Positions 1 to 11,274 of a stretch of 64,000 nt of DNA are shown in pieces; the first letter of the stretch is position 1; each line of letters opens with the position of its first letter. Source of the stretch: Loxodes magnus. Its lineage: Eukaryota > Ciliophora > Karyorelictea > Loxodida > Loxodidae. A model generated the notes under the pieces. It did no database searches. It saw nothing but the letters and a program-made list of their open reading frames with translations, and was not told the origin of the DNA. The translations under genes and the position numbers were made by a program. The DNA lies in the NCBI GenBank assembly GCA_946699065.1, contig CAMPDV010001949.1:1-64000 (forward strand), given 5' to 3'.

Positions 1-3000
1 CAGAAAGGGCATTGACTTGTCATAACTAGGTGTCTTTCTTTTAAGCAATCCTAGCTTCCATTACATCTCGTTCTTATTCTAAATAGATAACATATTTCTT
101 CTTTTCTATTTTTATTATATCTCAGGTAGTTGGGTCCTACTAAATATTCATAAAATCATGTTTTTCTATATTGTAATATTGTTATCATTTACTCCGTTCT
201 TTCTCTATCTTCTACGTATACTCTATATTCTCATATTGCACGATTAATGTTTTTCTTTCCTTTTTAATTGTTATTATCATCATCTATAAATATTTCTTTG
301 TCTTCAATTTTTAATTCTACTTTTATTGCTGTGCAGTATTATTCAAATATAAAATTCTCTTCTTTACTTAGGTCGAGCAATAATCCGTCTACAATTTTTC
401 CTTTGTTTCCTATTAAAATGCCTCTTAATCTCAACGTTTTTTGTCATAGGTAATGTTTAAATTTCATAAATTGCAATTCGTGTTCTAACATCTCATTGTG
501 CACTTAAAAAGGGGCATCTATGATTGTTCGTAAAGATCTTCTCTACATTATTTCTAATTGCTCTATCATTTTTTTCCTACAAATTATTCGCAATATGGGA
601 TTACTTCTGTCCCATTACTGAAAAACTGAGCTTACGAAGGTTTTTATCCTTATTCCTGCATTATATGGTGTTAATCCCTTATTCATTGTTATTTTTCTCA
701 ATATTCATGTTTGCATCTTTTATGCTGCTTCTAGTATATTCTCTATGTGTTTTTAAAAACTGATGTTCTCTTCTATTATATGACCTAGGTACTAAAAGGT
801 TGTTACTCTTTCGATCCTTAAATTTCCCACCTCGATAGTATTTCCAATATTTTCCCAGTTACTATTTTCTGCTGATTTTCATATCATTCATTTTGTTTTG
901 TCTGCAATTTCCAATTTGTACTTTTCTATCCATTAAGTTAAATTTTTGATTACATCCTCTAATTATTCCCACTCGTTTATTAAGGCTAGGTCATCTGCAT
1001 ATGCAAAACATCCTGCATATATTTCTTATGTTCATCCCTCTTCATTTTTATAGTCTATTGTGATTCCTAGCTTTTAACTTCCAAGCTATGGAGAATTCTT
1101 GCTATTATTAAGTTAAATAGTCTTGGCGATGTTATTCTTCCCTGTTTTAGCCCATTATTTGTCGCGAATGACTTTGGTATTTAATCATTGATTTTCAGTT
1201 TAATTTCTTCTTCACAGTAGAAGTTTGTTAATAGTTTAATTATCTATTCCGGTTCTTTTAGATCGTTTAGGATTTATCGTATGTCCTTTCTTTGCACTGA
1301 GTCTTAAGCTTTCTTAATATCAACAAATATTACAAATAAATTTTTTTTATCCGCATTGACCATTACTATATTGTTCTTAGATTGAGGATTTATAGTGTGC
1401 ATGATTTTTCTTTTTTGAAACCATATTAGTATTCGCTTTCATAATTATGAAGATATCCTTACAATTGCTAGAAAACTCATGCATCTACAATTTTTAAAAC
1501 ATGATTCAATAAAGAAATTGGTCTATAGTTCATCAGGTTCATTTATCCTCCTTTTTTGTATATTAATATTATGTATTGTTGTTTCATCTCCTAAGGTATT
1601 ACTCCCTCTTAAATTATCTTAACTATCATTTTGCAAGTTACTTCTATTAATTTTTTCCCACCAGCTAAAATTGTTCCTACTTAAATTTAATCAGGTCCTG
1701 CTGCTTTTCATTTCTCCAATTAATTAATGCTTTCTCAAATTTCATATTCGTTTACCACTATTTATCTCCTGTTTAAGAATTTAGTTGGTATCGTATTATC
1801 GCCATCTTCATATAGTTGCTATCATTCGTTCCTGAAAGTCTTAACATCTTCTTTTAATAAGGGTACTCACTAATTATTTTTTCTATTAAGTAGGTTTTTT
1901 AGTTTCTTCCACATTTCTGTCAGGTTTCCTTTATTTACATTGTCCATAAATAGGTTAAGTTAGATTTATCTATTTTCCTTGATTAAATGTATTCTTGTCT
2001 TACTCTTTGGTATTCTCTATATTATACGTTTTTTTTATTTTCATTCATTTCTTTGTTATTCTTTATCCTTTGTTTTAATTGTTTGCTGCATTTTCTAAAT
2101 ATTTTATTACACTATTTTGCTGTTTCTGAGTATTTATGTATCTTAAAGTTTTATGTTTTAACTGTTCCACATACCATTTGAATTCCTTCTTATATCTTTT
2201 TCTTTCATCATTTATAATTCTACGTACCGTTTAGGCTATCAATTTCTTCTTCTTAGATATTTTATTGCATAAATCTTTAAAATTTTTCTTATATCTCTTT
2301 TTCTTAAATAGTAGATAATCTATTTTTGCTATCTTTTATGGTTTACTAACTTTTTTACCAATCTTTACCTATATAATAACAGGTATATGGCCCCCTATTA
2401 CCTATGAGTAATAAAAATCACTTTTTATCACCTTCTCTCATTATCTCTTCAATTAAAAAGTAATCTATTTTATATTCATTTTTTTAATAATCAAAAATAC
2501 CTATTTCAATTGTATCAAGGCATATTAAATTATTCTGTTCCATGAACTGTAGCATTCTCTTACCAGCTGAATTTGTTTTCTTAGGTTTTCATTACTCTAT
2601 GTGCGCATTTCAATTTCTTATGATCATTACATTAAGTCCTTTTTCTGTTGCTTAAAGTTTGAATTCGTTCACTAAGTTATAGAATGGCTCATATTATTAG
2701 TTGTCATTTGCCACAGGTGCATATATATTTATTACTGTCAGTTTTCTCCTTATTTATATGGCCATCACTCTCGCTCCTCCGAAGAGCGTCATTTGGTAGA
2801 CTTCATTCTATATTTCTTTGATCTCCTTACATATGTCGTTTCTTATATAGAATGCTACTCCTTTCCCTTTTTTTGGCCCGATATTTATTAAGTTTTTATA
2901 TCCTGCTATATTACACATATCTTTTTAGTCTTCAATCTAAATCTCTTATATTGCCATTATGTGGATACTTTTTTGAGTCATGAATTTGGCTAGTGCCTCT

Positions 3001-3320
3001 TTTGCGCTTCTAACTCCCCTAACATTTGCTGTCCCTATTTTTATGACTTATTCTTATTCTTCTTTTTCACCCATCTCCTCTGCTACCTCTTCATCCCTTT
3101 CTTCTTTTTATTCATCTTCCTACTCCATCTTTATTTTATCTTATCTATCATTCTCTGCTTCCCTATTCTCTTCATTATTAGTTATTTCCCCTTTTTTTAT
3201 ATTTTTCCACTTATTATCTATCTTTTCCTTCTTCTTATCTATTCTATTCTTCTTCTTTTGCCTTTTCCTATTAATTGTTGTTGGGTAATTGTTCATTTTT
3301 GTTTTTCGGTTTCTTAGCAT
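1..3320 (-). CDS. LINE-1 ORF2: APE endonuclease and reverse transcriptase (3' end outside window)
   Basis: ORF2 is in another frame and overlaps ORF1 by roughly 125 to 150 bases; possible starts are ATG at 3,318 to 3,320 or 3,294 to 3,296. After a charged leader the APE domain begins KIGTANVRGVRSAKEALAKF near 3,040. The catalytic Glu motif MAIQEI is near 2,950, and NIYAPV is followed by NWNAHIE near 2,610, the equivalent of GDFNAHIG. RT motifs follow in order: AGPDQI (about 1,690), FVDIKKAQDSV (about 1,310, family Tyr replaced by a TAA-coded Gln), GLKQGRITSPRLFN (about 1,135) and FAYADDLAL (about 995). Trp in the NWN motif is written TGA. The protein would cut target DNA and copy element RNA there. 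Intactness was not checked base by base. Confidence 0.82.
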
Positions 3321-4878
3321 AGTAAATTCTAATTGAGTCTTGTTTCATTTTGCTTCTTACTTCTCCCTTTTATTTTGCATTTTATTCTTTTTCTTCTTGA
3401 ACTTGTTCTATTTCTTTTTGTTATTTTTCTTAATTAACGCTTTTCCTTACATGCTACATTATGCCATTTTGTTTTCTTATTTCTTCTGTTAGATTTTAGC
3501 GTTTTTACCATCACTTATCCTATCCTTTTCTCTGATTTGTTTTATATTATATCTTAATGTATAATTGTTTTTTTTGTATTTTATTTAATTCTATAAACAT
3601 TTCTCTATCCCTCTGCCTTACATATGCCCAATTCCATTTTGATGAAAAATAATTCTTATTTATTCATTTAGTATAAAAGATTTTTTATTATTTAATTGTT
3701 TAGTTGTTTTTATTATTTTCCTATTATTCTCGTTTTATTTCCTTCTCTTCTTCCCTTGCTTCCTCTATAATCATTTAATCTCCTTCTTCAATTATCCTCT
3801 TATTTGCTTGATTTGTTTTTAATTCTGGTTTGTTTATTGCTAATTTAACTTTTCCTTCAAGCATCTCTATCTCTCTTGTATGTAGTTTTTTCCTTTTTGC
3901 TGCTTCCACCCTTCTGTATTGTTGATCTGTGTGCCCTTTCACTTTGTATAGACAGTAGATAAAGTTTACTGGGCGCTGTATTCTCATTTTGTTTCCGTTC
4001 AGGTCTATTACTTCTGGTATCCTCTTTGCTTCGTCTATATCCTTTAAATCTAAGTACACTACACTGCTACCTGTTAGCATCGTAGTGTTTGGGTATGTAT
4101 GCCATACCTCTCCTCTAGATTTTCCATAAGCTCTCATTACTTCCATTACTTCCTTCATGTTTGAGTATTCGTTTATTATGAAGTAAACTGGGTAGTTATG
4201 AATGTCAAAGTATTCTAATTAGTTTCTTGCTTGGATAGGAATTCTAAAGCCTTTGAATGTTCATTCCCTGAATTAAGCGAATTACTAGTATCTTTCTTCA
4301 TTGTTGAATATTAAATATACTATTCCGTTTTATTTGACGATGAATTTGGCCACTGCTTTTCCGTACTCGCTCCATATTTGATTTCTAAACACTTTTATTA
4401 CTTCTTAGTCTATTGCCTTTTTCTCTACTAAATCAGTATTTTCCAGATAGTGATTAAAATAAACTGCGACCACCATATCTGATAGATCATCATAGGCATT
4501 TTAGTAGACTCTTACCATTTATTCTTCAGGGACGTTGGCTGAGATTAGTTGTTCATTCTTTTATTAAATTATAACTTAGGTTGAGACTCTTTTTTACCAC
4601 TTCATTCCTTTCTTATTTTATATTCCCCCTTTTAGTGAGATCCGTCCAAACATAGATGTATTGGTATCCTTTTTCCGTTGAGTATATTATTATATCGTGT
4701 TTCTTTGATCAGTGAAAATGATTCCGTGTAGTCTGAGAGCTTGGATGTTAAGTCGGGTTTCCATTCATAGTAAAGAAGGTTGGACTAATTAAAGCGAAGA
4801 CATGGTAGAAGAAAGTGCTTCAGGTTTTCTCTCCTACATTGAGGAGGTGGTGTAAAAACCCTTCTTGAAGCTAACCAT
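3172..4878 (-). CDS. LINE-1 ORF1 protein: RRM-like, zinc knuckle
   Basis: With TAA/TAG as Gln and TGA as Trp, one frame runs from ATG (4,876 to 4,878) for 568 codons to a TGA at 3,172 to 3,174 that follows two TAA codons. The N-terminus contains FKKGFYTTS, a head shared with two ORF1-only units at 27.6 and 39.9 kb. The middle has two stretches with an RRM-like pattern, the second ending VYLDLKDIDEAKRIPEVI. A zinc-knuckle-like motif follows, here YCLYKVKGHTDQQY; the duplicate copy has CCLCKVKGH. Both have Tyr at the last Cys position. A Lys/Glu/Gln-rich tail ends the protein. RRM plus CCHC is the usual make-up of ORF1 in I- and Jockey-type LINEs, where it binds element RNA. The RRM assignment is by pattern only. 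Confidence 0.75.
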
Positions 4879-5260
4879 TTTTTAATATATCATAATAACT
4901 GAAGTGCTAAGCTCATCAGATATTCTTCCAAGTCTAAGCATATTATTTAGAAAATAATGAAGTATCATACCAAGATATTTTCCGGCATATTTCAACAACT
5001 CTCCCTTGATTCCATCTGGCCTGCCGCCTTATCATTTGGATTTCAATTAGATTTTCTTAAATTTCTTTTAAAGTGAAAGTTCGAAACCTTATAAGCATAA
5101 CAATGGTTAACTAATAAGTTCTTAATTAATTTTATAAATTTGATTTATTCTTTGGTTGCTAAAGTCAATCTATTGCTTTTTCAAGTTGGAATACTTATTT
5201 AACACTAAATTTTCTCGTGAATCAGCAGAATTTTCTTATTTGCCTGGTTAAAATAAATTA
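4879..5260 (-). mobile_element. LINE-2 RT fragment, upstream side of the LINE-1 insertion
   Basis: Reading the minus strand gives the N-terminal part of a LINE reverse transcriptase: a TLKEIQENLIEI-like helix, then the hallmark RPDGIKGELLKYAGKYL, and an end near STSVIMIYQK directly before the ORF1 start of LINE-1 copy A. The family normally continues ..IPIFKKG, and in the duplicate that continuation sits on the other side of LINE-1 (44,840 downward). At least one base is missing near the GPDGI motif, so the fragment is dead. It shows that LINE-1 jumped into an existing LINE-2. Confidence 0.72.
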
Positions 5261-5289
5261 AATTTATTTGTCTAGGGTTAAGAATTATT

Positions 5290-6082
5290 TTAGGTTATGA
5301 AAGCATATGTTTATTATTTTAATTGAGAAGTAGGAAGTTTTTGTTAGGTTTATTTTTCTTAATTATGAAATACCCTTAGGTATTAGCATTATTTTAAATA
5401 TATTAGATAATCTTTATTCAATAAGTTAATTTCCTTAATAAATTCCTTTATCTTTATTAAAGCAACAAGATCACTTTATGCCTACTAGATTCTATTGATA
5501 TTTTCTATTATTATGAAAATATAGCTACAAAGAATAAACATTTCCTTCTTAAACTTCTAGCAATTAATGAGACTTTACCTGCTACAATTGGATAATTAGA
5601 AGCTAGCAAAAGAAGTTTAATACTTTAAATAAGCAACTTAATCCCTCATACTAACCAATAATAATTTGATAAATTAATAGAACCCTAAGCAAGAAATTAA
5701 ATAATAGAATATTCCCTTAGAGATGGAAAGATAGATTTATCAAATCAAATGCAATTAAAATAAAATTTTTACCAGAGGATTAGCTAACTGGATTATACCA
5801 AGATCAATTAGCTATCAAATCAAGAATTAAAAGGAGAAGGAAATCTGAACTCAAGTTTATCCTATTAGAAAAGAAAAATTAGATGTGGATATTGCTATAA
5901 ATATGTACATAAGGTTAATTAGTGCTACAAACTTAAGAAGAAGCAATCTTGAGTAACAAAAAGAGAAATCTAAAACTTATTCAAGATCTATTGTTGCTAA
6001 GCAGAAAACTTTACAAGAAAAAAATATTTTGACCATCCTTATAAACTCCAAAAATCTAAGGTACATTAAGACAACACAAAAG
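5290..6082 (+). mobile_element. LINE-2 ORF1 remnant (coiled coil, zinc knuckle)
   Basis: The plus strand contains a degraded ORF related to the minus-strand sequence at 28,900 to 28,550 and 27,560 to 27,150. Shared marks include NKHFLLKLLAINET, ATIGQLEASKRSL and, at about 5,888 to 5,930, the knuckle CGYCYKYVHKVNQC (CX2CX4HX4C). In the 27-kb copy this ORF lies directly upstream of an APE/RT ORF2, which is why it is assigned to LINE-2. It runs opposite to the RT fragment to its left, so the two are not one insertion in their present arrangement. The frame shifts at least once. Confidence 0.6.
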
Positions 6083-6939
6083 ATGATAAATAGGGAAAAA
6101 ATATGGAACAGAACATTAGACTCTCAAAAAATACTGCTAGGAAGGCTAGAAAACAAGCAGTTAAATAATCACGTAAAACTGAAAAAAAACAAGAGAGGTC
6201 TAGTTCAGAATCAGAAGGTAAAATTATGACAGGCTTTGTGGAAACAGAATAAGATATTACAGAGTTTCCCATGGAAATCCAAAAATGATTGAGGACTTGA
6301 AAAGGGTATCTAAAAAACGAGAAGAATCTATTTTAAACTAAAGTTTTCAAATACGCGAAATAATCATCAACATTAATGAGAATAATAATGAAATTGATAT
6401 TCATAAAATATAACTAATCAAAAATAAGCTTGTGACCCATGAACAACTATGGCTTTAATCCCAATAGTATTCAAAAAGAAATTCAATGATGGAAAATGAA
6501 AAAACTTAAATTGAAGTTTAAAAAGAAAAGAAAGTAGAACCTTAAATTATTAATCCAAAATTCGAAGAAAGATTACAAAATTAGAAAAAAATTAATTGCA
6601 AATAGCCGTTTAACTACACCTATAGTAAAAAGATGTTGATATTGCAATAAGTGGTATCATCTTCTTCGAAACTGCTGAAAATGAAGAAAATTAAATGAAA
6701 GAGAACAACATAGAACTTAACGCCAACTAAATCAACTTTGGATAACAGAAAGCAGTATCTACAAGTAAAAGCTTCCAGTACGCTATAATGAAAATACAAA
6801 ATGGTAACCTCCCACAAAATAAAAAGGGCCATGAAATATAACTACGTAAAAAAACTTTTCTACAGGTACCTGGTTGAAAATCCAGGGATAGTAAACTTTT
6901 AAACATTTTAGTAAAATATATATATAAAATGACAAATAG
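6083..6939 (+). mobile_element. ORF1-only retroposon K4
   Basis: The unit is flanked by an imperfect 11-bp target-site duplication, ATGATAAATAG (6,083 to 6,093) and ATGACAAATAG (6,929 to 6,939), and interrupts the LINE-2 ORF1 remnant. Its ORF starts at ATG 6,103 only a few bases inside the element (MEQNIRLSKNTARKARKQAV), continues into a coiled-coil region after a frame change near 6,280, and reaches the knuckle CWYCNKWYHLLRNC at 6,634 to 6,675, where Trp is a TGA. A conserved tail LWITESSIYKQKL follows. Near the 3' end is a hairpin with stem CCTGG/CCAGG and loop TTGAAAAT (6,869 to 6,886). No RT is encoded, so it must be mobilised in trans. Same family as units at 29.1 and 32.5 kb. Confidence 0.7.
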
Positions 6940-7145
6940 AATTTGACTTACAAGCAATAGAAAAAAAACAAGCAAGTTATAAGGATTTAAGATCCTGAAA
7001 GCTCAGAAGAATACGAATTAGAGACTTATTAATTTATACAAAACTTATTAAACTATAATTCTTGGCAAACCAAACAAATGTGACACCACGTAAATATAAC
7101 AATATTATTATTATAAGTTCATTATTGCATATAAATTAACTATTA

Positions 7146-7227
7146 TAGACGATTATAAACGATTATAAACGCTTATAAACGATTATGAACGATTATAAGC
7201 ATATAAACGATTATAAACATATAAATA
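7146..7227 (+). repeat. 10-bp minisatellite ACGATTATAA
   Basis: About six to seven head-to-tail copies of a 10-base unit (ACGATTATAA with single variants) end roughly 145 bases before the start codon of the Cys-Pro-Cys repeat gene. The array is kept in the duplicate at 52,605 to 52,686. Whether it has a regulatory role cannot be told from the sequence. Confidence 0.8.
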
Positions 7228-7371
7228 AGAAAAATATAGTGCTTCTTATTATTTTCTTATATACTTCATTTAGTATGCTTATATCGCTTAAAACTATAAA
7301 TATAAAGGAAAACGAGTATAAACGAGTCCAAGATCTGTTTAAAAGGTAGGAATGCCTAAGTATAATATAAA

Positions 7372-7995
7372 ATGAAGGTATAGGTTGTTTTTGTTCTACT
7401 CTTAGTTACATTTGCATTTTCTCTTAAGGTTTAGAAAAAAGAATCTAGGTCTTTATTCCAAAATAAAGCAAAATTGACTTCTTAGTCTAATTCTAAAGAG
7501 AAGAATGAAGGTTATGCTCAAATGATACAAAAGGCTGTGACTTATAATACCAAAGTAAAAGACCAGAACATGGAAATATTTTTGTAGAAGAAAAATAGAA
7601 ATCAAAAGGTAGGAGAAAGCTTAGAATAGCATGACCTAAATAATAAAGCTTAGTTAATTAATGAAGCTAAAAAAACTCTTTTATTGCAAAAGAAGTAAAA
7701 GCCTCTCTCTCTGGTCTAGAATAAATTGAAAAAGTCAAGCAAAAAGTGTCTTTGTGATCCCAAAAATACTAACTTGTTATAAAGCAAAGTAGAATGCCCT
7801 TGCTAGTCACATGCAAAAGTAAATTGCCCATGCTAAAACTAAGCAAAAGTGAATTGTCCATGCTATAATGCTGCAAAAGTTGACTGTCCTTGCCTAAATT
7901 AAGCTAAAGTAGATTGTCCTTGTAGAGAAAAGAAGATTGAAGCTTAAGGAAAATAACTTTCTTATTTATAATTTGGATTTAATTTTAACTCTTGA
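7372..7995 (+). CDS. Secreted protein with tandem Cys-Pro-Cys repeats
   Basis: An uninterrupted 207-codon frame runs from ATG 7,372 to the first in-frame TGA (7,993 to 7,995), with no internal TGA. The N-terminus MKVQVVFVLLLVTFAFS is a clear signal peptide. A Lys/Gln/Ser-rich middle section follows, then from about residue 125 a KCLC motif and five 10-residue repeats of the form KV(E/N/D)CPCxxxA. The paired cysteines suggest metal binding or disulfide cross-linking, as in metallothionein-like or extracellular-matrix proteins; this is inference, and no known family is recognised. TAA and TAG occur as Gln inside the repeats (CPCQNQA), so the code matters here. The duplicate at 52,831 has the same length with a Gly for Asp change. 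The gene is convergent with the next one. Confidence 0.82.
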
Positions 7996-8551
7996 ATATT
8001 AGTTAAATAAATAAAGCAATATCTGTATAAGTAAAAGAATTATAAGAATATGGTTAAAAACTAGAAATGAAGGAGGATAGAAATGGTATGGTTTAAATAA
8101 AAGAATGAAATAAAATTAGATAAATCTATATAATTTAGATATAAGGAGAATTAATTTGGCATACTATCTTAAAAGTTGTGCTTATTAAGTAATTTTCTAA
8201 TGTTTTATAATTATTGTGTATATCATCTTAGTGGTTTTTCCTTTTTCTATGTGAATATTTATAATTTTGTAAATAAGTTGTATAGCAAAATTAACTTTAA
8301 AACTTATAGCGATAACTCTCATTTAAGAAAGCTTATATAAATAACAAGGAAAACTATTAGTATTAAGAAGAAATAACATTCAAATTAGGCCCAACAATAT
8401 CAGTTTAAGATACAAAGTTTACAGAAATTAAAGTAGAATGATAGAGTTGAGAGCAAGCTACAAACATTTACGAGTTTAAAGATAAAATATTTATAATGAT
8501 CAACACAACAGCAAATCATTAAATTATTTATTATGTTTTTTACTTAAATTC
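7996..8551. other. Convergent intergenic spacer
   Basis: This AT-rich spacer lies between two converging genes. I see no further ORF with protein-like composition and no RNA gene. It must hold the 3' UTRs and polyadenylation signals of both neighbours, but no distinct motif stands out against the background. Confidence 0.5.
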
Positions 8552-9292
8552 TCAAAAGGGAACATTCTTTTTAAACTTTTTTTTCTATTCTTTTTATTGT
8601 TTATCTAAATTATCACTAGAGTATTTTATGTTCACCTGCTTATTAGTTTAAGCCAGAAAACTTTATAAAGCTATTTTTTCTTTATTCTATTATTCTTTTA
8701 GTAACTTTTGCTATTATATTCCTTGCTGTTGCTAGTGGATTATATACTCATAGGGCATCTTTTCATAGCTGCATTCAGTTGTCTAATAATCGCTTAAATT
8801 ATGCTGATGTTTACATTTAGAACTCTAGTCATATATCACACTAATTTCCTCAGGAATAGAATATTCTTCACTTGTTTGTGACTCTGGAGTACGCTTAGTG
8901 CCAGTTGATTTTTACTCTTCATTTAAGGAGTTTGAAGACCTATTTTCTTAGTTGTAATTATTCTGTTCTTTTACTATTTTTTCAAAGTACATTCTGGAAA
9001 TTTGGTTATTAAAGCGTGGAATTTATGTGTTATGCGGTTAATTTAATTCTGATGGGTTACTTAAGCTTTGAAGTGAAGTTTAATTAGAGAGGTTTTTTGG
9101 TGTAGTTTCATAAGATTATTCTTATATAGTGAAAAGAGCATTTTCAAGTTATTATCCAGTTAAGTATAACATTCTTTCTTTCTTCTTAGACTTCATCTTA
9201 TTAGATCTTCGTGGTGATGGTTTTCCTCACCGGTCACCCGCATCAACTGTGTCTAAATTACAGCAACAGCATAAATTGAAAGCTTATTTCAT
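8552..9292 (-). CDS. Hypothetical Gln/Asn/Ser-rich protein with an N-terminal Cys cluster
   Basis: A minus-strand frame of 246 codons runs from ATG 9,290 to 9,292 to TGA 8,552 to 8,554, with one internal TGA at codon 22 (read as Trp). The N-terminus MKQAFNLCCCCN has four adjacent cysteines, which could be S-acylated and tether the protein to a membrane; that is inference. A basic patch (RRSNKMKSKKKER) follows, then a long polar region rich in Asn, Gln, Ser and Glu with short poly-Gln runs, and a Lys-rich C-terminus. It is probably largely disordered. No domain is recognised. The acidic/polar composition and the length between TGAs make it more convincing than the short opposite-strand ORF at 9,129. 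It is kept intact in the duplicate at 54,011. Confidence 0.6.
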
Positions 9293-11274
9293 ATTTAAAA
9301 AGAGTAAATAATTCTTATACTAGCACTAAATAGCTTAGCTAAAGAGATTTAGCTATAACTAATAAATATCTTATGCTAAATAGCATTTCATTTAAACACT
9401 CTTAAGAATCTTTTGAACAAGCATTAGAACTATTTTACATATAAACCTCCACTTTCTTAAAAGCAGTAGTTATAAAGCATTAACTTCAAATCAGCAACTG
9501 GCTAATTAATCATTCAGATTTACAAATACCCCATTACTTATTAGTTTATAAGCAACTAATTAAGATTTGCTCTTCATTCTCCTTATTCCATTACAAACAT
9601 ACTAGTTATTGCTCTTAACCTAATTCTATTATTTTAGGATCTACTAAACTTATAAATAAGCTGATAAAGGATATTTGTATCAAGGATAAGTGTTCTGCTT
9701 AGTTTATTTCTTAAAGTATAAGAATTTTATTTAGCATTATACTTTAGCACTCCTAAGTTCTCTTACTTCTTTTAATAATTAATAGAAACAAATAAATTCA
9801 TAAGCTAAACTAATTATAACTTCATTTAATTAAGCATTATAAACTCATCAGGATGCTATTCACTATTTTCCTCATTTTCAGTCTATTTATTCTAAAAAAT
9901 ACAAGAAGAATAAAAATTTAGTAAAGCCTAAATATAAAACTAGATAATTAAAATAATAATAAAAGAGAGAAAAACTATTTATACTTTCCTTAATGATACT
10001 CACAATCCTTTCTATTTTATTTAGTACAAATCAAAATACCTTCCAAACCCAAAAACAAATATAATACTTATAGAATGCTTCATTTGAGAAGCATTTATAT
10101 TTAAATACCTTCTAACTTTAATTAGTAGTTTGATTGTTTGCTTTATAGATTTAGAGGTTTAAAATATATCTAAGAATAAATTACTAAACTATTAAATTCT
10201 ATTTATATAGTTAATTATAAAGATGTTTAGTAGAACTAAATACAAATCTAATACTTTGCTAGTTGGACTATTTTTATACCAGTCATACCTTCTTAATCAA
10301 TATTAACCTTACTTCTATGCAGACTTCATACCAAATTATACTTTTAAATTTTATATAATAGCCAAAACAGTCCTACATACAATCGCTTAAGATGCTTTAA
10401 TATCCAATTGTTTATTATTTTTGTTAAGTATTTTCTAAGCTAAAACTACTTCCCTATATTAAACATCTACTTCCCTATATTTGTTCTAAGCTGGTTCATA
10501 TAAAGTTTTAAACAAAGTAAGTTTAAGAATTTAAGCTTGACTCTATATAGGTTTTTCTAAATGATTAAAGGTTCTATTTATATAAATCTAGTAAGTAAAT
10601 GATAAGAATAGTGTAAATAAATGAAGTTATTTGTTTAGTGCTATATACTTTGCTTAGCTTAGTTATTTAATCTATTAAATTTATTTCACTATGGTACTTT
10701 ATTCTTAGCTATCATTTCTTAGTTTAAACTTTAAATTATAAATCCTTTAATTAATGTCTATCCCTTTTGCTTGCTAAACTTAAGATTTAATAATTAAATC
10801 TTTAGAGGAATATATTTATAAGTCTAAATATAATTAAGCAAGTATTTAAGAAACAAGTATAGTTATTTCTTTTATTATCTCTTCCTTTATTACCAATCTT
10901 TATGCATATCAACTATTTAAACTTTAATATTGCTTTATTAGATCAAACAAATCCATAAGTTTATATAATAATACTAGCAATTCTAAAACAAGTCGTTTAG
11001 TATAAGCTGCATTACATTAAGCTTTAATGATACTAATAAAGAAACTTAAGCTTCCTGATTTAATTAAACAACTAGCACTGTGAAATAGCTTATAAAGAGT
11101 ATATTTAAGTAGATATTTTCATAATAACTAAACTAAATTTTAAATAGACAAATTGGATTTAACTAGCTTTTTTAATTTAACTCAATTCAACTCTTAGCTT
11201 TTAAACTTAAATTGCTTTGCAATCAATTAGCTTAATACCCTATTTAAGCAATCTAAGTTCTTAAATTCTTAAAA
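9293..11274. other. Divergent intergenic region, about 2 kb
   Basis: The region lies between the starts of the minus-strand Gln-rich gene and the plus-strand receptor gene, so it should hold both promoters. It is uniformly AT-rich with many short recurring words (such as CTTAAGC and TTTAAG), and I find no frame with protein-like composition, no LINE or SINE signature and no RNA gene. It is almost unchanged in copy 2 (54,752 to 56,733). Confidence 0.5.

Larger units (their letters stand above)
1..4878 (-). mobile_element. LINE-1 copy A (APE-type non-LTR retrotransposon), 3' end outside the window
   Basis: The element lies on the minus strand with its 5' end at 4,878. It carries ORF1 and most of ORF2; the 3' end is cut by the window start, inside the C-terminal zinc-finger codons. 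Its 5' end falls exactly where an older LINE-2 RT gene is broken. The element therefore begins essentially at the ORF1 start codon, with almost no 5' leader. Copy C (44,845 to 50,337) is the duplicate with the 3' end present and shows the full length of about 5.5 kb. Several small indels separate the copies, so activity of this copy is not claimed. Confidence 0.9.

Noticed and set aside
2980-3288. Long Ser/Phe-rich plus-strand frame (and its copy at 48,439)
   Set aside because: It is the antisense shadow of the LINE-1 ORF1/ORF2 overlap. The minus strand carries recognisable APE and ORF1 motifs there, while the plus frame has only low-complexity Ser/Phe/Leu.
9129-9311. 60-residue plus-strand ORF
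   Set aside because: It overlaps the start of the minus-strand 246-codon ORF, is shorter and has no features. It is more likely a shadow.
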